Of a stretch of 64,000 nucleotides of DNA, positions 1 to 8,490 are shown in pieces. The stretch's first letter is position 1. Each line of letters opens with the position of its first letter. Where the stretch lies: the NCBI RefSeq assembly GCF_029893635.1, contig NZ_JARXYR010000002.1, forward strand, positions 496,001-560,000, written 5' to 3'. A program made the position numbers and the translations under genes. Under the pieces are notes generated by a model. It saw only the letters and a program-made list of their open reading frames with translations, was not told the DNA's origin and searched no databases. Source of the stretch: Variovorax sp. TBS-050B. Its GTDB lineage: Bacteria; Pseudomonadota; Gammaproteobacteria; Burkholderiales; Burkholderiaceae_C.

Positions 1-32
1 CTTTCCGTCGAATCAGCACGCCGAGGGTTTGC

Positions 33-38
33 TACAAT
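33..38 (+). promoter_or_regulatory. Possible -10 box ahead of tRNA-Pro
   Basis: The hexamer TACAAT lies 80 bases upstream of the tRNA and resembles a sigma-70 -10 box. No good -35 box is seen at the right spacing, so this is a weak call. The rest of bases 1-118 shows no gene; a T-run lies around 101-109. Confidence 0.22.
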
Positions 39-118
39 TAGCGGCTCAGTTGCTTGAGCGACGTGCCTGAACACCTCACAAGGTTGGCTAGGACGACTTC
101 TCTTTTTTTGCAACCAAT

Positions 119-195
119 CGGGGTGTAGCTTAGCCTGGTAGAGCGCTACGTTCGGGACGTAGAGGCCGGAGGTTCGAATCCTCTCACCCCGACCA
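119..195 (+). tRNA. tRNA-Pro (anticodon CGG)
   Basis: A 77-nt cloverleaf can be drawn directly. The acceptor stem is CGGGGTG paired with CACCCCG, followed by A and an encoded CCA. The anticodon stem CTACG/CGTAG encloses the loop TTCGGGA, giving anticodon CGG. The T arm contains GGTTCGAATCC. The tRNA decodes CCG, a very common proline codon in GC-rich genomes. Confidence 0.96.
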
Positions 196-208
196 GCCTT
201 TTGGCTGG
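193..208 (+). terminator. Hairpin directly after tRNA-Pro
   Basis: CCAGCC-TTTT-GGCTGG forms a 6-bp stem whose left arm uses the tRNA CCA end. No T-run follows, so it is a weak terminator candidate. It may instead guide 3' processing of the tRNA precursor. Confidence 0.3.
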
Positions 209-221
209 CACAACAAATGCC
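206..221 (+). promoter_or_regulatory. Sigma-54-like -24/-12 element upstream of pilB
   Basis: TGGCAC is followed six bases later by TGC, so the GG (207-208) and GC (219-220) dinucleotides have the spacing required for sigma-54. The -24 half is perfect; the -12 half is ATGC rather than TTGC. It would start a transcript about 75-80 bases before pilB. Sigma-54 control is known for pilin genes in Pseudomonas, but for pilB this is only an inference. Confidence 0.3.
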
Positions 222-309
222 CGTGCCTGTTGCTGTGTAGCGATTTACAGGGACGAGGCGTTCAGCGATGATCGTGAAGCACTTTTTCACATCTCTTGCA
301 ATTCGCTGA

Positions 310-2043
310 ATGGCTGCTGCCGAACTTCCTGTTAAAGACAACTCGCAGATCGCCCTTCCGGGTCTGGCACGCGCACTCGTGTCCGCCGGCAAGCTGCCTG
401 CGAAGACGGCAGAGGACATCTATCAGAAGTCGCTGAGCGCCCGCACCAGCTTCATCGCCGAATTGACCGGCAGCGGCGCCGTCTCGGCCGCCGACCTCGC
501 GCACACCCTTTCGAGCGCCTTCGGCGCCCCGCTGCTCGACCTCGACGCGATCGACTACCAGCGCCTGCCGAAGGACCTGCTCGATCCCAAGCTCTGCACC
601 GCCTATCGGATCGTGGTGCTCAGCAAGCGCAACAACCGCCTGATCGTTGCCACGGCCGACCCGTCGGACCAGCAGGCGGTGGAGAAGATCAAGTTCGCTT
701 CGCAGATGGGCGTGGACTGGGTCATCGCGGAGTACGACAAGCTCTCGCGCATGATCGAAGCCGCCGCGGTGACGGCGGCGGAAACCATCAACAGCATCGT
801 CGGCGCCGAGTTCGAGTTCGACGACGTCAGCACGGACGCGGCGAGCGACGTCAGCGAGCAGGCGATTGCCGAAGTCGAAGACGCGCCAGTGGTGCGCTTC
901 CTGCACAAGATGCTGCTCGACGGCGTGAGCATGCGGGCGTCCGACATCCACTTCGAGCCCTACGAGCACAACTACCGCGTGCGTTTCCGCATCGACGGCG
1001 AACTGCGCGAGATCGCGAGCCCGCCGACGCTGATCAAGGACAAGCTCGCCTCGCGGATCAAGGTCATTTCGCGGCTCGACATTTCGGAGAAGCGCGTGCC
1101 GCAGGACGGCCGCATGAAGCTCAAGATCGGGCCCGACCGGGTGATCGATTTCCGCGTCAGCACGCTGCCCACGCTGTTCGGCGAGAAGATCGTGATCCGT
1201 ATTCTCGATCCGAGCAGCGCGCGCCTGGGCATCGACGCACTGGGCTACGACCCGGAGGAAAAGGAACGCCTGCTCCATGCGATCAGCCGGCCCTACGGCA
1301 TGGTGCTGGTCACGGGGCCCACGGGCTCGGGCAAGACGGTGTCGCTCTACACCTGCCTGAACCTGCTGAACCAGCCGGGCGTGAACATCGCGACGGCGGA
1401 AGACCCGTCCGAAATCAACCTGCCCGGCGTGAACCAGGTGAACGTCAACGAGCGCGCCGGCCTCACCTTCGCGGCCGCGCTGCGCGCGTTCCTGCGCCAG
1501 GATCCGGACATCATCATGGTCGGCGAAATCCGCGACCTCGAAACCGCCGACATCTCGATCAAGGCCGCGCAGACCGGCCACCTGGTGCTCTCGACGCTGC
1601 ACACGAACGACGCGCCCACCACGCTCACGCGCATGCGGAACATGGGCATCGCGCCGTTCAACATCGCCTCGAGCGTGATCCTCATCACCGCGCAGCGGCT
1701 TGCGCGCCGCCTGTGCCAGGCCTGCCGCGCGCCGGCGGACGTTCCGCGGCAGGCGCTGCTCGACGCCGGCTTCAAGGAAGAGGAGCTCGACGGCACCTGG
1801 AAGCCCTACCGCCCGGTCGGCTGCCCTTCGTGCAGCAGCGGCTACAAGGGCCGCGTGGGCATCTACCAGGTGATGCCGATCTCGGAAGCCATCCAGGCCA
1901 TCATCCTGCGCGACGGCAGTGCGCAGGACATCGCGCGCCAGTCCGAGGCCGAAGGCGTCCGCTCGCTGCGGCGGGCCGGCCTGCGCAAGGTCATGCAAGG
2001 GCTCACCTCCCTCGAGGAAGTGGTGGCGGTCACCAACGAATAA
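310..2043 (+). CDS. pilB: Type IV pilus extension ATPase PilB
   Basis: Cytoplasmic hexameric ATPase of the GspE/PilB family that drives pilus extension. At 577 residues it has the family's usual length. The N-terminal part (about 30-180) is the GspE/MshE-type regulatory region, and the motor domain follows. Walker A GPTGSGKT is at 336-343, the Walker B region ends in GEIRD at 405-409, and a His box (STLHTND) follows. A tetracysteine zinc motif (C469, C472, C505, C508) is typical of PilB and absent from the retraction ATPase PilT. It is the first gene of a pilB-pilC-pilD run. The ATG at 310 starts the conserved N-terminus. GspE of a type II secretion system is the nearest alternative; the pilC-pilD neighbours favour PilB. 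Confidence 0.96.
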   Translation: MAAAELPVKDNSQIALPGLARALVSAGKLPAKTAEDIYQKSLSARTSFIAELTGSGAVSAADLAHTLSSAFGAPLLDLDAIDYQRLPKDLLDPKLCTAYRIVVLSKRNNRLIVATADPSDQQAVEKIKFASQMGVDWVIAEYDKLSRMIEAAAVTAAETINSIVGAEFEFDDVSTDAASDVSEQAIAEVEDAPVVRFLHKMLLDGVSMRASDIHFEPYEHNYRVRFRIDGELREIASPPTLIKDKLASRIKVISRLDISEKRVPQDGRMKLKIGPDRVIDFRVSTLPTLFGEKIVIRILDPSSARLGIDALGYDPEEKERLLHAISRPYGMVLVTGPTGSGKTVSLYTCLNLLNQPGVNIATAEDPSEINLPGVNQVNVNERAGLTFAAALRAFLRQDPDIIMVGEIRDLETADISIKAAQTGHLVLSTLHTNDAPTTLTRMRNMGIAPFNIASSVILITAQRLARRLCQACRAPADVPRQALLDAGFKEEELDGTWKPYRPVGCPSCSSGYKGRVGIYQVMPISEAIQAIILRDGSAQDIARQSEAEGVRSLRRAGLRKVMQGLTSLEEVVAVTNE

Positions 2044-2069
2044 CGAACGCATTGCAAATCGGAGATCGA

Positions 2070-3299
2070 ATGGCAACAGTGGCATCCACCCGCACCCAGA
2101 GCACGCTCAAGGAATTTGTCTTCGAGTGGGAAGGCAAGGACCGCAACGGCAAGCTGGTGCGCGGCGAGCTTCGGGCCGCCGGCGAGAACCAGGTGCAGGC
2201 CGCGCTGCGGCGCCAGGGCGTGCTGGCGACCAAGGTCAAGAAGCGCCGCATGCGCTCGGGCAAGGCGATCAAGCCCAAGGACATCGCGATCTTCACGCGC
2301 CAGCTCGCCACGATGATGAAGGCGGGCGTTCCGCTCCTGCAATCCTTCGACATCGTCGGCCGCGGCAACGCGAACCCGAGCGTCGCGAAGCTGCTGAACG
2401 ACATCCGCAGCGACGTGGAGACCGGCACCTCGCTGTCCTCGGCCTTCCGCAAGTTCCCGAAGTACTTCGACAGCCTCTACTGCAACCTGGTCGAGGCCGG
2501 CGAAGCGGCCGGTATCCTCGAAGACCTGCTCGACCGCCTCGCCACGTACATGGAGAAGACCGAGGCGATCAAGTCGAAGATCAAGTCGGCGCTGATGTAT
2601 CCGATCTCGGTGATCGTGGTCGCGTTCGTGGTGATCGCGATCATCATGATCTTCGTGATCCCCGCCTTCAAGGAGGTCTTCACCTCCTTCGGCGCCGATC
2701 TGCCCGCACCCACGCTGTTCGTGATCGGCATGAGCGAGTTCTTCGTCTCCTACTGGTGGCTGATCTTCGGCGTGCTCGGCGGCGGCATCTACTTCTTCCT
2801 GCAGGCCTGGAAGCGCAACGAGCGCGTGCAGCGCGTGATGGACCGCGCGCTGCTGCGGATCCCGGTGTTCGGCACGCTGATCGAGAAATCCTGCGTCGCG
2901 CGCTGGACCCGCACGCTAGCGACCATGTTTGCGGCCGGCGTGCCGCTCGTGGAAGCGCTCGACTCGGTCGGCGGCGCCTCGGGCAACACCGTCTACGGCG
3001 ACGCCACGGCCAAGATCCAGCAGGAGGTCTCGACCGGCACCAGCCTCACGACGGCCATGACCAACGTCAACCTGTTTCCCTCGATGGTCATTCAGATGAC
3101 CGCCATCGGCGAGGAATCAGGCTCGATCGACCACATGCTCGGCAAGGCGGCCGACTTCTACGAATCGGAAGTGGACGACATGGTCGCCGGCCTCTCGAGC
3201 CTGATGGAGCCGATCATCATCGTGTTCCTCGGCACCATCATCGGCGGCATCGTGGTCTCGATGTACCTGCCGATCTTCAAGCTGGGCCAAGTGGTTTGA
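2070..3299 (+). CDS. pilC: Type IV pilus inner-membrane platform protein PilC
   Basis: Polytopic inner-membrane protein (409 residues) that couples the PilB motor to pilin polymerisation. It has the duplicated T2SSF/GspF fold: two cytoplasmic helical domains, each opening with a 'FTRQLATMMKAGVPLLQ'-type motif (near residue 75 and again near 280 as 'WTRTLATMFAAGVPLVE'), and three hydrophobic segments, including one around 180-205 and one at the C-terminus. The start at 2070 is preceded by GGAG and begins a normal-length protein; the frame stays open further upstream only as overlap with pilB. It ends in an ATGA-type overlap with pilD, so the two are probably translationally coupled. Confidence 0.95.
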   Translation: MATVASTRTQSTLKEFVFEWEGKDRNGKLVRGELRAAGENQVQAALRRQGVLATKVKKRRMRSGKAIKPKDIAIFTRQLATMMKAGVPLLQSFDIVGRGNANPSVAKLLNDIRSDVETGTSLSSAFRKFPKYFDSLYCNLVEAGEAAGILEDLLDRLATYMEKTEAIKSKIKSALMYPISVIVVAFVVIAIIMIFVIPAFKEVFTSFGADLPAPTLFVIGMSEFFVSYWWLIFGVLGGGIYFFLQAWKRNERVQRVMDRALLRIPVFGTLIEKSCVARWTRTLATMFAAGVPLVEALDSVGGASGNTVYGDATAKIQQEVSTGTSLTTAMTNVNLFPSMVIQMTAIGEESGSIDHMLGKAADFYESEVDDMVAGLSSLMEPIIIVFLGTIIGGIVVSMYLPIFKLGQVV

Positions 3300-4264
3300 T
3301 GCTGGTCTCTCAGGAGGTCGACGCCGCGCTGGCCGGCGTCCTGGGTCTGCTGGTCGGCAGTTTTCTCAATGTGGTGATCTACCGCACGCCGGTCATGATG
3401 TACCGGGGCTGGCTGGCCGATGCGGTGGGCAACCTGATGTCGTCCAAGGACGTGCCATCGCTGTGGTCGCTGGTGTTCGGACCCAAGGCAGCGCCGCCGG
3501 CCGGTCTCGAAGCGGCGGCCGACAAGGCGGCCGTGGCCATCGACGGCCTGCCGCCCTTCGACCTTGCGCGGCCGGCATCGCGCTGCGGGGCCTGCGGCCA
3601 CCGGATCCGCTGGTACGAGAACATCCCGGTGCTGAGCTACCTGCTGTTGCGCGGCCGCTGCGGCGCCTGCAAGACCGCGATCAGCCCACGCTATCCGATC
3701 GTCGAACTGGTCACCGGCGCATTCTTCGCGCTCTGCGCCCATCGCTTCGGCTTCACGCCGACGGCGGCACTCTGGGCCGCGTTCGCGGCACTGCTGATCT
3801 GCCAGTTCCTGATCGATTTCGACACCCAGTTCCTGCCCGACGCGCTCAACTACCCGCTGTTGTGGCTGGGGCTGATCGGCGCCGCGATGGGCTGGACCGG
3901 CGCGGCCCTGCACTCGGCGCTCTGGGGCGCGGTGTTCGGCTACCTGAGCCTGTGGCTCGTGTACCACGGCTACCGGCTCGCGACGGGCAAGGAAGGCATG
4001 GGCTACGGCGACTTCAAGCTGCTGGCGGCACTGGGCGCCTGGCTCGGTGCCGACTACCTGATCGCGATCATCCTGGTTTCGTCGCTCGTAGGCGCGGTGA
4101 TCGGACTCACGCTGCGCTTCGTCGGCAAGCTCGCGCACAAGGACATTCCCATGCCCTTCGGCCCCTTCCTCGCGGGCGCGGGCCTCGTCTGCCTCGCGGC
4201 CGGTCCGGAGCTCGTCAGGCAATGGATCCCGTTCGCCTTCCCGCTCGGCGGCCTCGTCCGCTGA
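3299..4264 (+). CDS. pilD: Prepilin leader peptidase / N-methyltransferase PilD
   Basis: Inner-membrane aspartic protease that cleaves type IV prepilin leaders and N-methylates the new first residue. The protein has 321 residues. The N-terminal 'GLLVGSFLNVVIYR' motif and the cytoplasmic zinc-type tetracysteine (C96, C99, C121, C124) are intact. The two catalytic aspartates are visible in the 'IDFDTQFLPD' segment (173-175) and in GYGD (235-238, D238). About eight hydrophobic segments are expected. The start overlaps the pilC stop (TGATG), and coaE follows ten bases after its stop, so pilBCD-coaE is probably one transcript. An insertion of about 40 residues before the cysteine domain is longer than in E. 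coli-type enzymes. Confidence 0.95.
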   Translation: MLVSQEVDAALAGVLGLLVGSFLNVVIYRTPVMMYRGWLADAVGNLMSSKDVPSLWSLVFGPKAAPPAGLEAAADKAAVAIDGLPPFDLARPASRCGACGHRIRWYENIPVLSYLLLRGRCGACKTAISPRYPIVELVTGAFFALCAHRFGFTPTAALWAAFAALLICQFLIDFDTQFLPDALNYPLLWLGLIGAAMGWTGAALHSALWGAVFGYLSLWLVYHGYRLATGKEGMGYGDFKLLAALGAWLGADYLIAIILVSSLVGAVIGLTLRFVGKLAHKDIPMPFGPFLAGAGLVCLAAGPELVRQWIPFAFPLGGLVR

Positions 4265-4274
4265 AAGGCGCGTG

Positions 4275-4880
4275 ATGCGGCGCATCGGCCTGACCGGCGG
4301 CATCGGCAGCGGCAAGAGCACCGTGGCCGCGATGCTGGTCGCCCAGGGCGGCGTGCTGGTCGACACCGATGCGATCGCACGCGACATCGCGCAGCCCGGC
4401 GGCATCGCCATGCCGGCGATCGAAGCCGCGTTCGGCCCCGGGGTCATCGCGTCCGACGGCGGCCTGGACCGGGCCGCGATGCGGCAGCTCGTGTTCGCGG
4501 ACGGCCATGCCAAGAAGCGCCTCGAATCGATCCTGCATCCGCTGATCGGCGCCGAGACCGAACGCCTGGCCGCTGCGGCGGGCCCGGGCGCCACCGTGAT
4601 CTTCGACGTGCCGCTGCTGGTCGAATCGCGCCGCTGGCGGGCCATCGTCGACCGTGTGCTCGTGGTCGATGCCAGCGAAGAAACGCAGCTGCGGCGCGTG
4701 GTCGCGCGCTCCGGCTGGACGCCCGAGGCGGTGCGTGCGGTGATCGCCCAGCAGGCGCCGCGCCCGCTGCGCCGGGCGGCCGCGGACGCCGTGATCTTCA
4801 ACGAGTCGCTCTCGCTGGAGGAACTCGCTGCGCAGGTCCAGAGTCTCTGGAAGCGATGGGCAGCGCCCACCACGCGATAA
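4275..4880 (+). CDS. coaE: Dephospho-CoA kinase
   Basis: Catalyses the last step of coenzyme A synthesis, ATP-dependent phosphorylation of the 3'-hydroxyl of dephospho-CoA, in the cytoplasm. The 201-residue protein opens with 'MRRIGLTGGIGSGKS', the family P-loop, followed by the DTD/IA motif and an 'IFDVPLLVE' substrate segment. A GTG at 4272 directly before the ATG could also be used and would add one Met. It follows pilD closely, the usual arrangement in beta- and gammaproteobacteria. In related genomes zapD normally comes next; here two acyltransfer genes intervene. Confidence 0.95.
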   Translation: MRRIGLTGGIGSGKSTVAAMLVAQGGVLVDTDAIARDIAQPGGIAMPAIEAAFGPGVIASDGGLDRAAMRQLVFADGHAKKRLESILHPLIGAETERLAAAAGPGATVIFDVPLLVESRRWRAIVDRVLVVDASEETQLRRVVARSGWTPEAVRAVIAQQAPRPLRRAAADAVIFNESLSLEELAAQVQSLWKRWAAPTTR

Positions 4881-4954
4881 TCCAGGGTTTGCCGCCGCAG
4901 CGGCCGCATAACGATCAAGACAAAAGGCGCTTCGCGGAGTGCCGCCCTCCTGCG

Positions 4955-6448
4955 ATGCTCTTCAATTCGTATCCCTTCATTTTTGTCTACTTCCCGCTGG
5001 TCCTGATCGGCTTCTTCCTGATCGGCAAGCGGAACGCGCGGTCGGCCGCGGGCTTCCTCGCGCTGGCCTCGCTGTTCTTCTACGGCTGGTGGAGCATCAA
5101 GGCGCTGCCGTTGCTGGTGGCCTCGATCTGCGTCAACTACTGGTTCGGACTGCACCTCTCGCCCGCGCCGGGGCGCGACGACCGGAAGCGCAAGTCGCTG
5201 CTGGTCGCGGCCCTGGTGGTGAACCTCGGCGTGCTCGCGATCTTCAAGTACGCGAACTTCTTCGTCTCCAACGTCAACGAAGGCCTCGCCGCGGCCGGGC
5301 TGTCGCAGATCCCGATGCTGCACATCGTGCTGCCGATCGGCATCTCGTTCTACACCTTCACGCAGATCGCCTTCCTGGTCGACTGCTGGCAGGGCAAGGT
5401 GCATGAGCGCAGCTTCATCCACTACGTGCTGTTCGTCACCTACTTCCCGCATCTGATCGCGGGCCCGGTGCTGCACCACGCGCAGATGATGCCGCAGTTC
5501 GCGAACCCCGCGACCTACAAGCTCGATCCCCAGAAGGTCGCGCTCGGCATCGCGATCTTCACCTTCGGCCTGGCGAAGAAGCTGCTGATCGCCGATCCGA
5601 TGGGCCAGTACGCCGACATGATGTTCAACGGCGTCCACAAGGGCATCGAGCCCACGCTCTACACCGCATGGTTCGGGGCGCTGGCCTACACGCTGCAGAT
5701 CTACTTCGACTTCTCGGGCTATTCGGACATGGCCGTCGGCCTGTCGATGTGCCTCGGCGTGCAGTTGCCGCTCAACTTCCGCTCGCCCTACAAGTCGACC
5801 AACATCATCGATTTCTGGCGGCGCTGGCACATCTCGCTGTCGAACTTCCTGCGCGACTACCTCTACGTGCCGCTCGGCGGCAACCGCAAGGGTCCGGCGC
5901 GGCGCTACCTGAACCTGTTCCTCACCATGCTGCTGGGCGGCCTCTGGCACGGCGCCGCCTGGACCTTCGTGATCTGGGGTGCGATGCACGGCGTGTTCCT
6001 GATGATCAACCACCTCTGGAACGCCAAGGTCCGCCGCAATGCCACGCCGGGCCGCATCGCCGGCGTGCTGGGCTGGCTGCTGACCTTCCTGTGCGTGGTG
6101 CTGGCCTGGGTCGTGTTCCGCGCCGACGGCATGCACACGGTGATGGCGATCTACAAGGGCATGCTGGGCCTGCACGGCGCACCGGCCTCGGCGTTCAGCG
6201 AACTCGGCCCGGTGCCGTTCCGCAAGCCCGAGTTCTTCCAGACCATGCTCGTCGGGCTCTTCATCTGCCTCGCACTGCCGCCGACGATCACGCTCGAGCG
6301 CTGGATCCCCCATCCGAAGGGGGTGGCGGGCCGGCCCGTCATGGCCTGGGTCTCCACGGCCGTGCTGGCGATCGGTACCTTCGCGCTGTTCGCGTGGTGC
6401 GTCTCCAAGCTGGGCAACTACAGCCCGTTCCTCTATTTCCAGTTCTGA
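4955..6448 (+). CDS. MBOAT-family O-acyltransferase (AlgI-like)
   Basis: Polytopic inner-membrane acyltransferase of 497 residues, of the type that passes acetyl groups to exported polysaccharides (AlgI, PatA, DltB relatives). Family marks are 'YFDFSGYSDMA' at 250-260, 'FWRRWHISLSNFLRDY' at 287-302 with H292, and the catalytic histidine in 'LWHGAAWTFV' (H332). The chosen start (MLFNSYPF) is the conserved family N-terminus; the frame upstream overlaps coaE and reads as non-coding. The next gene, a GDSF-motif protein, starts six bases after its stop, so they form a two-gene acyl-transfer unit. The acceptor polymer is not shown by the context; the glycosyltransferase cluster near 38 kb is far away. 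Confidence 0.88.
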   Translation: MLFNSYPFIFVYFPLVLIGFFLIGKRNARSAAGFLALASLFFYGWWSIKALPLLVASICVNYWFGLHLSPAPGRDDRKRKSLLVAALVVNLGVLAIFKYANFFVSNVNEGLAAAGLSQIPMLHIVLPIGISFYTFTQIAFLVDCWQGKVHERSFIHYVLFVTYFPHLIAGPVLHHAQMMPQFANPATYKLDPQKVALGIAIFTFGLAKKLLIADPMGQYADMMFNGVHKGIEPTLYTAWFGALAYTLQIYFDFSGYSDMAVGLSMCLGVQLPLNFRSPYKSTNIIDFWRRWHISLSNFLRDYLYVPLGGNRKGPARRYLNLFLTMLLGGLWHGAAWTFVIWGAMHGVFLMINHLWNAKVRRNATPGRIAGVLGWLLTFLCVVLAWVVFRADGMHTVMAIYKGMLGLHGAPASAFSELGPVPFRKPEFFQTMLVGLFICLALPPTITLERWIPHPKGVAGRPVMAWVSTAVLAIGTFALFAWCVSKLGNYSPFLYFQF

Positions 6449-6454
6449 TTCGAC

Positions 6455-7471
6455 ATGACGACGCCCGCGAAAGTCTGGCTGCGCTTCTTCCTGATCGGCT
6501 ACATCGTCCTGATGGCGCTGTGGATCGTTTCGCTCACCAGCCCCATTCCCTATGGCGACCTGACCCGGATCGGCCGCCTGTCCGAGCGTGAATTCGGATG
6601 GACCGCCCCGCCGCCCAAGGCCGATCCCGCCTACCTCAAAGGAACCCCGGTCGACAAGGCCGACATCCTGGTGATCGGCGACAGCTTCTCGATGACCTTC
6701 CGCTGGCAGTCGGTCCTGACCCGCGCCGGCTACCGCGTGTCGACCACCTACTGGGGCCAGTACGAGAACGCGCTGTGCAGCGACTTCGACCAGTGGATCG
6801 AGCGTGCCGGCTTCAAGGGCAAGCTGATCATCATCGAGAGCGTGGAGCGCCTGCTCGGCGACCGCACCAGGGACAGCATGAAGTGCCAGAAGATGGTCCG
6901 GCCCTTCGATGCCATGGACCATCCGCTGATCACGCCGGACGAGACGGTGCCGAGCCCGGCGCCCAACTGGAACGTGCAGTTCATGACCGGCGTCACGACC
7001 TACTACAACACCTGGAAAGCGAAAAAGTCTGCAACAGACATCCACTTCGACTGGAACACCTGGGTGCGCCCCGTGCCCGACGGTTGCAAGCTCTTCTCGC
7101 ACCGCAGCTGCGACAAGATGCCCTTTTTCGCCGAAGATGAAGACAACGGCCCCCTCACGCCGGCCCACCTGGAGTGGATGAAGAATTTCACAAAGGCGCA
7201 CAGCCGCTTTCCTATCATGTGGATGGTGATTCCCAACAAGACCACCGTGTACCTGAAGCCGGACTTCTCGAAGGACTTCGAGGCGGGCTTCCGCGAGTCC
7301 GGACTCGGGCCGGACCTCTACGCCTTCACGCGCGAGAAGCACACCCAGGTGCGCGACTTCTACTTCCCGAACGACACCCACATGTCGATGTACGGCCAGT
7401 TCGAACTCGGCGAGCGCATGCTCTCGGCCGTGCGCCAGGTGCTGCCGACGCCCCCGGGAAAGACGCCCTGA
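6455..7471 (+). CDS. Membrane-anchored SGNH/AlgX-like protein, partner of the MBOAT
   Basis: A 338-residue protein with one N-terminal hydrophobic segment (about 9-28), which should anchor it with the bulk in the periplasm. 'ILVIGDSFSM' (GDSFS at 75-79) is the nucleophile block of SGNH esterases, and 'FPNDTHMS' near the C-terminus supplies a matching Asp/His pair (D307, H309). This arrangement is seen in AlgJ/AlgX-type proteins that take acetyl groups from an MBOAT and place them on a glycan. The six-base spacing to the MBOAT supports a shared job. The exact polymer is unknown, and a pure esterase role cannot be excluded. Confidence 0.72.
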   Translation: MTTPAKVWLRFFLIGYIVLMALWIVSLTSPIPYGDLTRIGRLSEREFGWTAPPPKADPAYLKGTPVDKADILVIGDSFSMTFRWQSVLTRAGYRVSTTYWGQYENALCSDFDQWIERAGFKGKLIIIESVERLLGDRTRDSMKCQKMVRPFDAMDHPLITPDETVPSPAPNWNVQFMTGVTTYYNTWKAKKSATDIHFDWNTWVRPVPDGCKLFSHRSCDKMPFFAEDEDNGPLTPAHLEWMKNFTKAHSRFPIMWMVIPNKTTVYLKPDFSKDFEAGFRESGLGPDLYAFTREKHTQVRDFYFPNDTHMSMYGQFELGERMLSAVRQVLPTPPGKTP

Positions 7472-7507
7472 GGCTATGATCCCGCGACAGGAAAGCTATA
7501 GAACCGC

Positions 7508-8263
7508 GTGATCCTCTACGAGTACCCCTTCAACGAGCGCATTCGCACGTATCTGCGGCTGGAGCACCTCTTCCGCCGCCTCGGGGAACTGGTGCCTGCG
7601 GAATCCGCGCTCTCGCATCACTACGCGCTGGTCACGATCTTCGAGATCATGGACGTGGCCGCGCGCGCCGACCTCAAGGCCGACGTGATGCGCGACCTCG
7701 ACAAGCACAAGAACGTCTTCAACAGCTACCGGGGCAATCCGGCCATTGCAGAAGCCGTGCTCGACCAGGTCGTGAGCCAGCTCGAACGCAACTTCGCCAC
7801 CCTCAACAGCGTGGCCGGCAAGGCCGGGCAGTCGCTGACCGAGAACGAGTGGCTCATGAGCATCCGCAGCCGCGCGGGCATCCCGGGCGGCACCTGCGAA
7901 TTCGACCTGCCGGCCTACTATGCCTGGCAGCACCGGCCGGCGGCGAGCCGCCGCGCGGACCTCGAACGCTGGTCGGCCACGCTGTCGCCGCTCGCCGAAT
8001 CGATCTACCTGCTGCTCAAGCTGCTGCGCGAGGCCGACGTGCCCTACAAGGTCATCGCCACGGGCGGCCAGTTCCAGCAGAACCTGCCGCAGGGGCGCAG
8101 CTTCCAGCTGCTGCGGCTGCGCATCGATCCGCGGCTCGGCCTGATTCCCGAGATCAGCGGCAACCGGCTCATGGTGTCGGTGCGGATGATGCGGCACGAG
8201 GCCGACGACCGGCTGCATCCGAGCAGCGAGGACGCCGCGTTCGAACTCACGCTCTGCGCATGA
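7508..8263 (+). CDS. zapD: Cell division protein ZapD
   Basis: FtsZ-associated protein (YacF family) that bundles FtsZ filaments and stabilises the Z ring. The 251-residue sequence begins '[19 protein letters not shown]', the conserved family opening, and is mainly helical in its first 120 residues. The start codon is GTG; no ATG fits the conserved N-terminus. It overlaps yacG by four bases (ATGA), which suggests translational coupling. zapD-yacG next to coaE is the ordinary order in this group, but here coaE and zapD are separated by the MBOAT/SGNH pair. Confidence 0.93.
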   Translation: MILYEYPFNERIRTYLRLEHLFRRLGELVPAESALSHHYALVTIFEIMDVAARADLKADVMRDLDKHKNVFNSYRGNPAIAEAVLDQVVSQLERNFATLNSVAGKAGQSLTENEWLMSIRSRAGIPGGTCEFDLPAYYAWQHRPAASRRADLERWSATLSPLAESIYLLLKLLREADVPYKVIATGGQFQQNLPQGRSFQLLRLRIDPRLGLIPEISGNRLMVSVRMMRHEADDRLHPSSEDAAFELTLCA

Positions 8264-8475
8264 CCGACGGCGGCCAGAAGATCGGTGAACGCATCGTTCG
8301 CTGCCCCTCGTGCGGCGGCGACAGCGTCTACGCCGAGCGCAATCCCTACCGCCCCTTCTGCAGCGCGCGCTGCAAGGGCATCGACCTCGGTGCCTGGGCC
8401 AGCGAGGAATTCCGCATGCCGGCCGAGGCGCCGGCCGACGACGAGCCTTTCGGCGATCCGAAGAAGGTGCAGTAG
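8260..8475 (+). CDS. yacG: DNA gyrase inhibitor / zinc-binding protein YacG
   Basis: Small zinc protein of 71 residues. The zinc ligands are C15, C18, C34 and C38 in the pattern C-x2-C-x15-C-x3-C, with '[12 protein letters not shown]' as the family signature and an acidic tail. Family members bind the GyrB C-terminal domain and inhibit gyrase in vitro. It starts inside the zapD stop codon region (four-base overlap). Its stop is only 15 bases from the end of a convergent acyltransferase gene, and no obvious terminator is seen between them. Confidence 0.93.
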   Translation: MTDGGQKIGERIVRCPSCGGDSVYAERNPYRPFCSARCKGIDLGAWASEEFRMPAEAPADDEPFGDPKKVQ

Positions 8476-8490
8476 CAGCCGCCGCCCGGC

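Noticed and set aside
3158..7381. Very long open frame on the minus strand opposite pilC-pilD-coaE-MBOAT
   Set aside because: It mirrors well-identified plus-strand genes, has the Arg/Asp/His-rich composition of antisense reading in GC-rich DNA and shows no domain. Similar antisense frames opposite secA, ureC, the kinase and the GTPase were dropped for the same reason.
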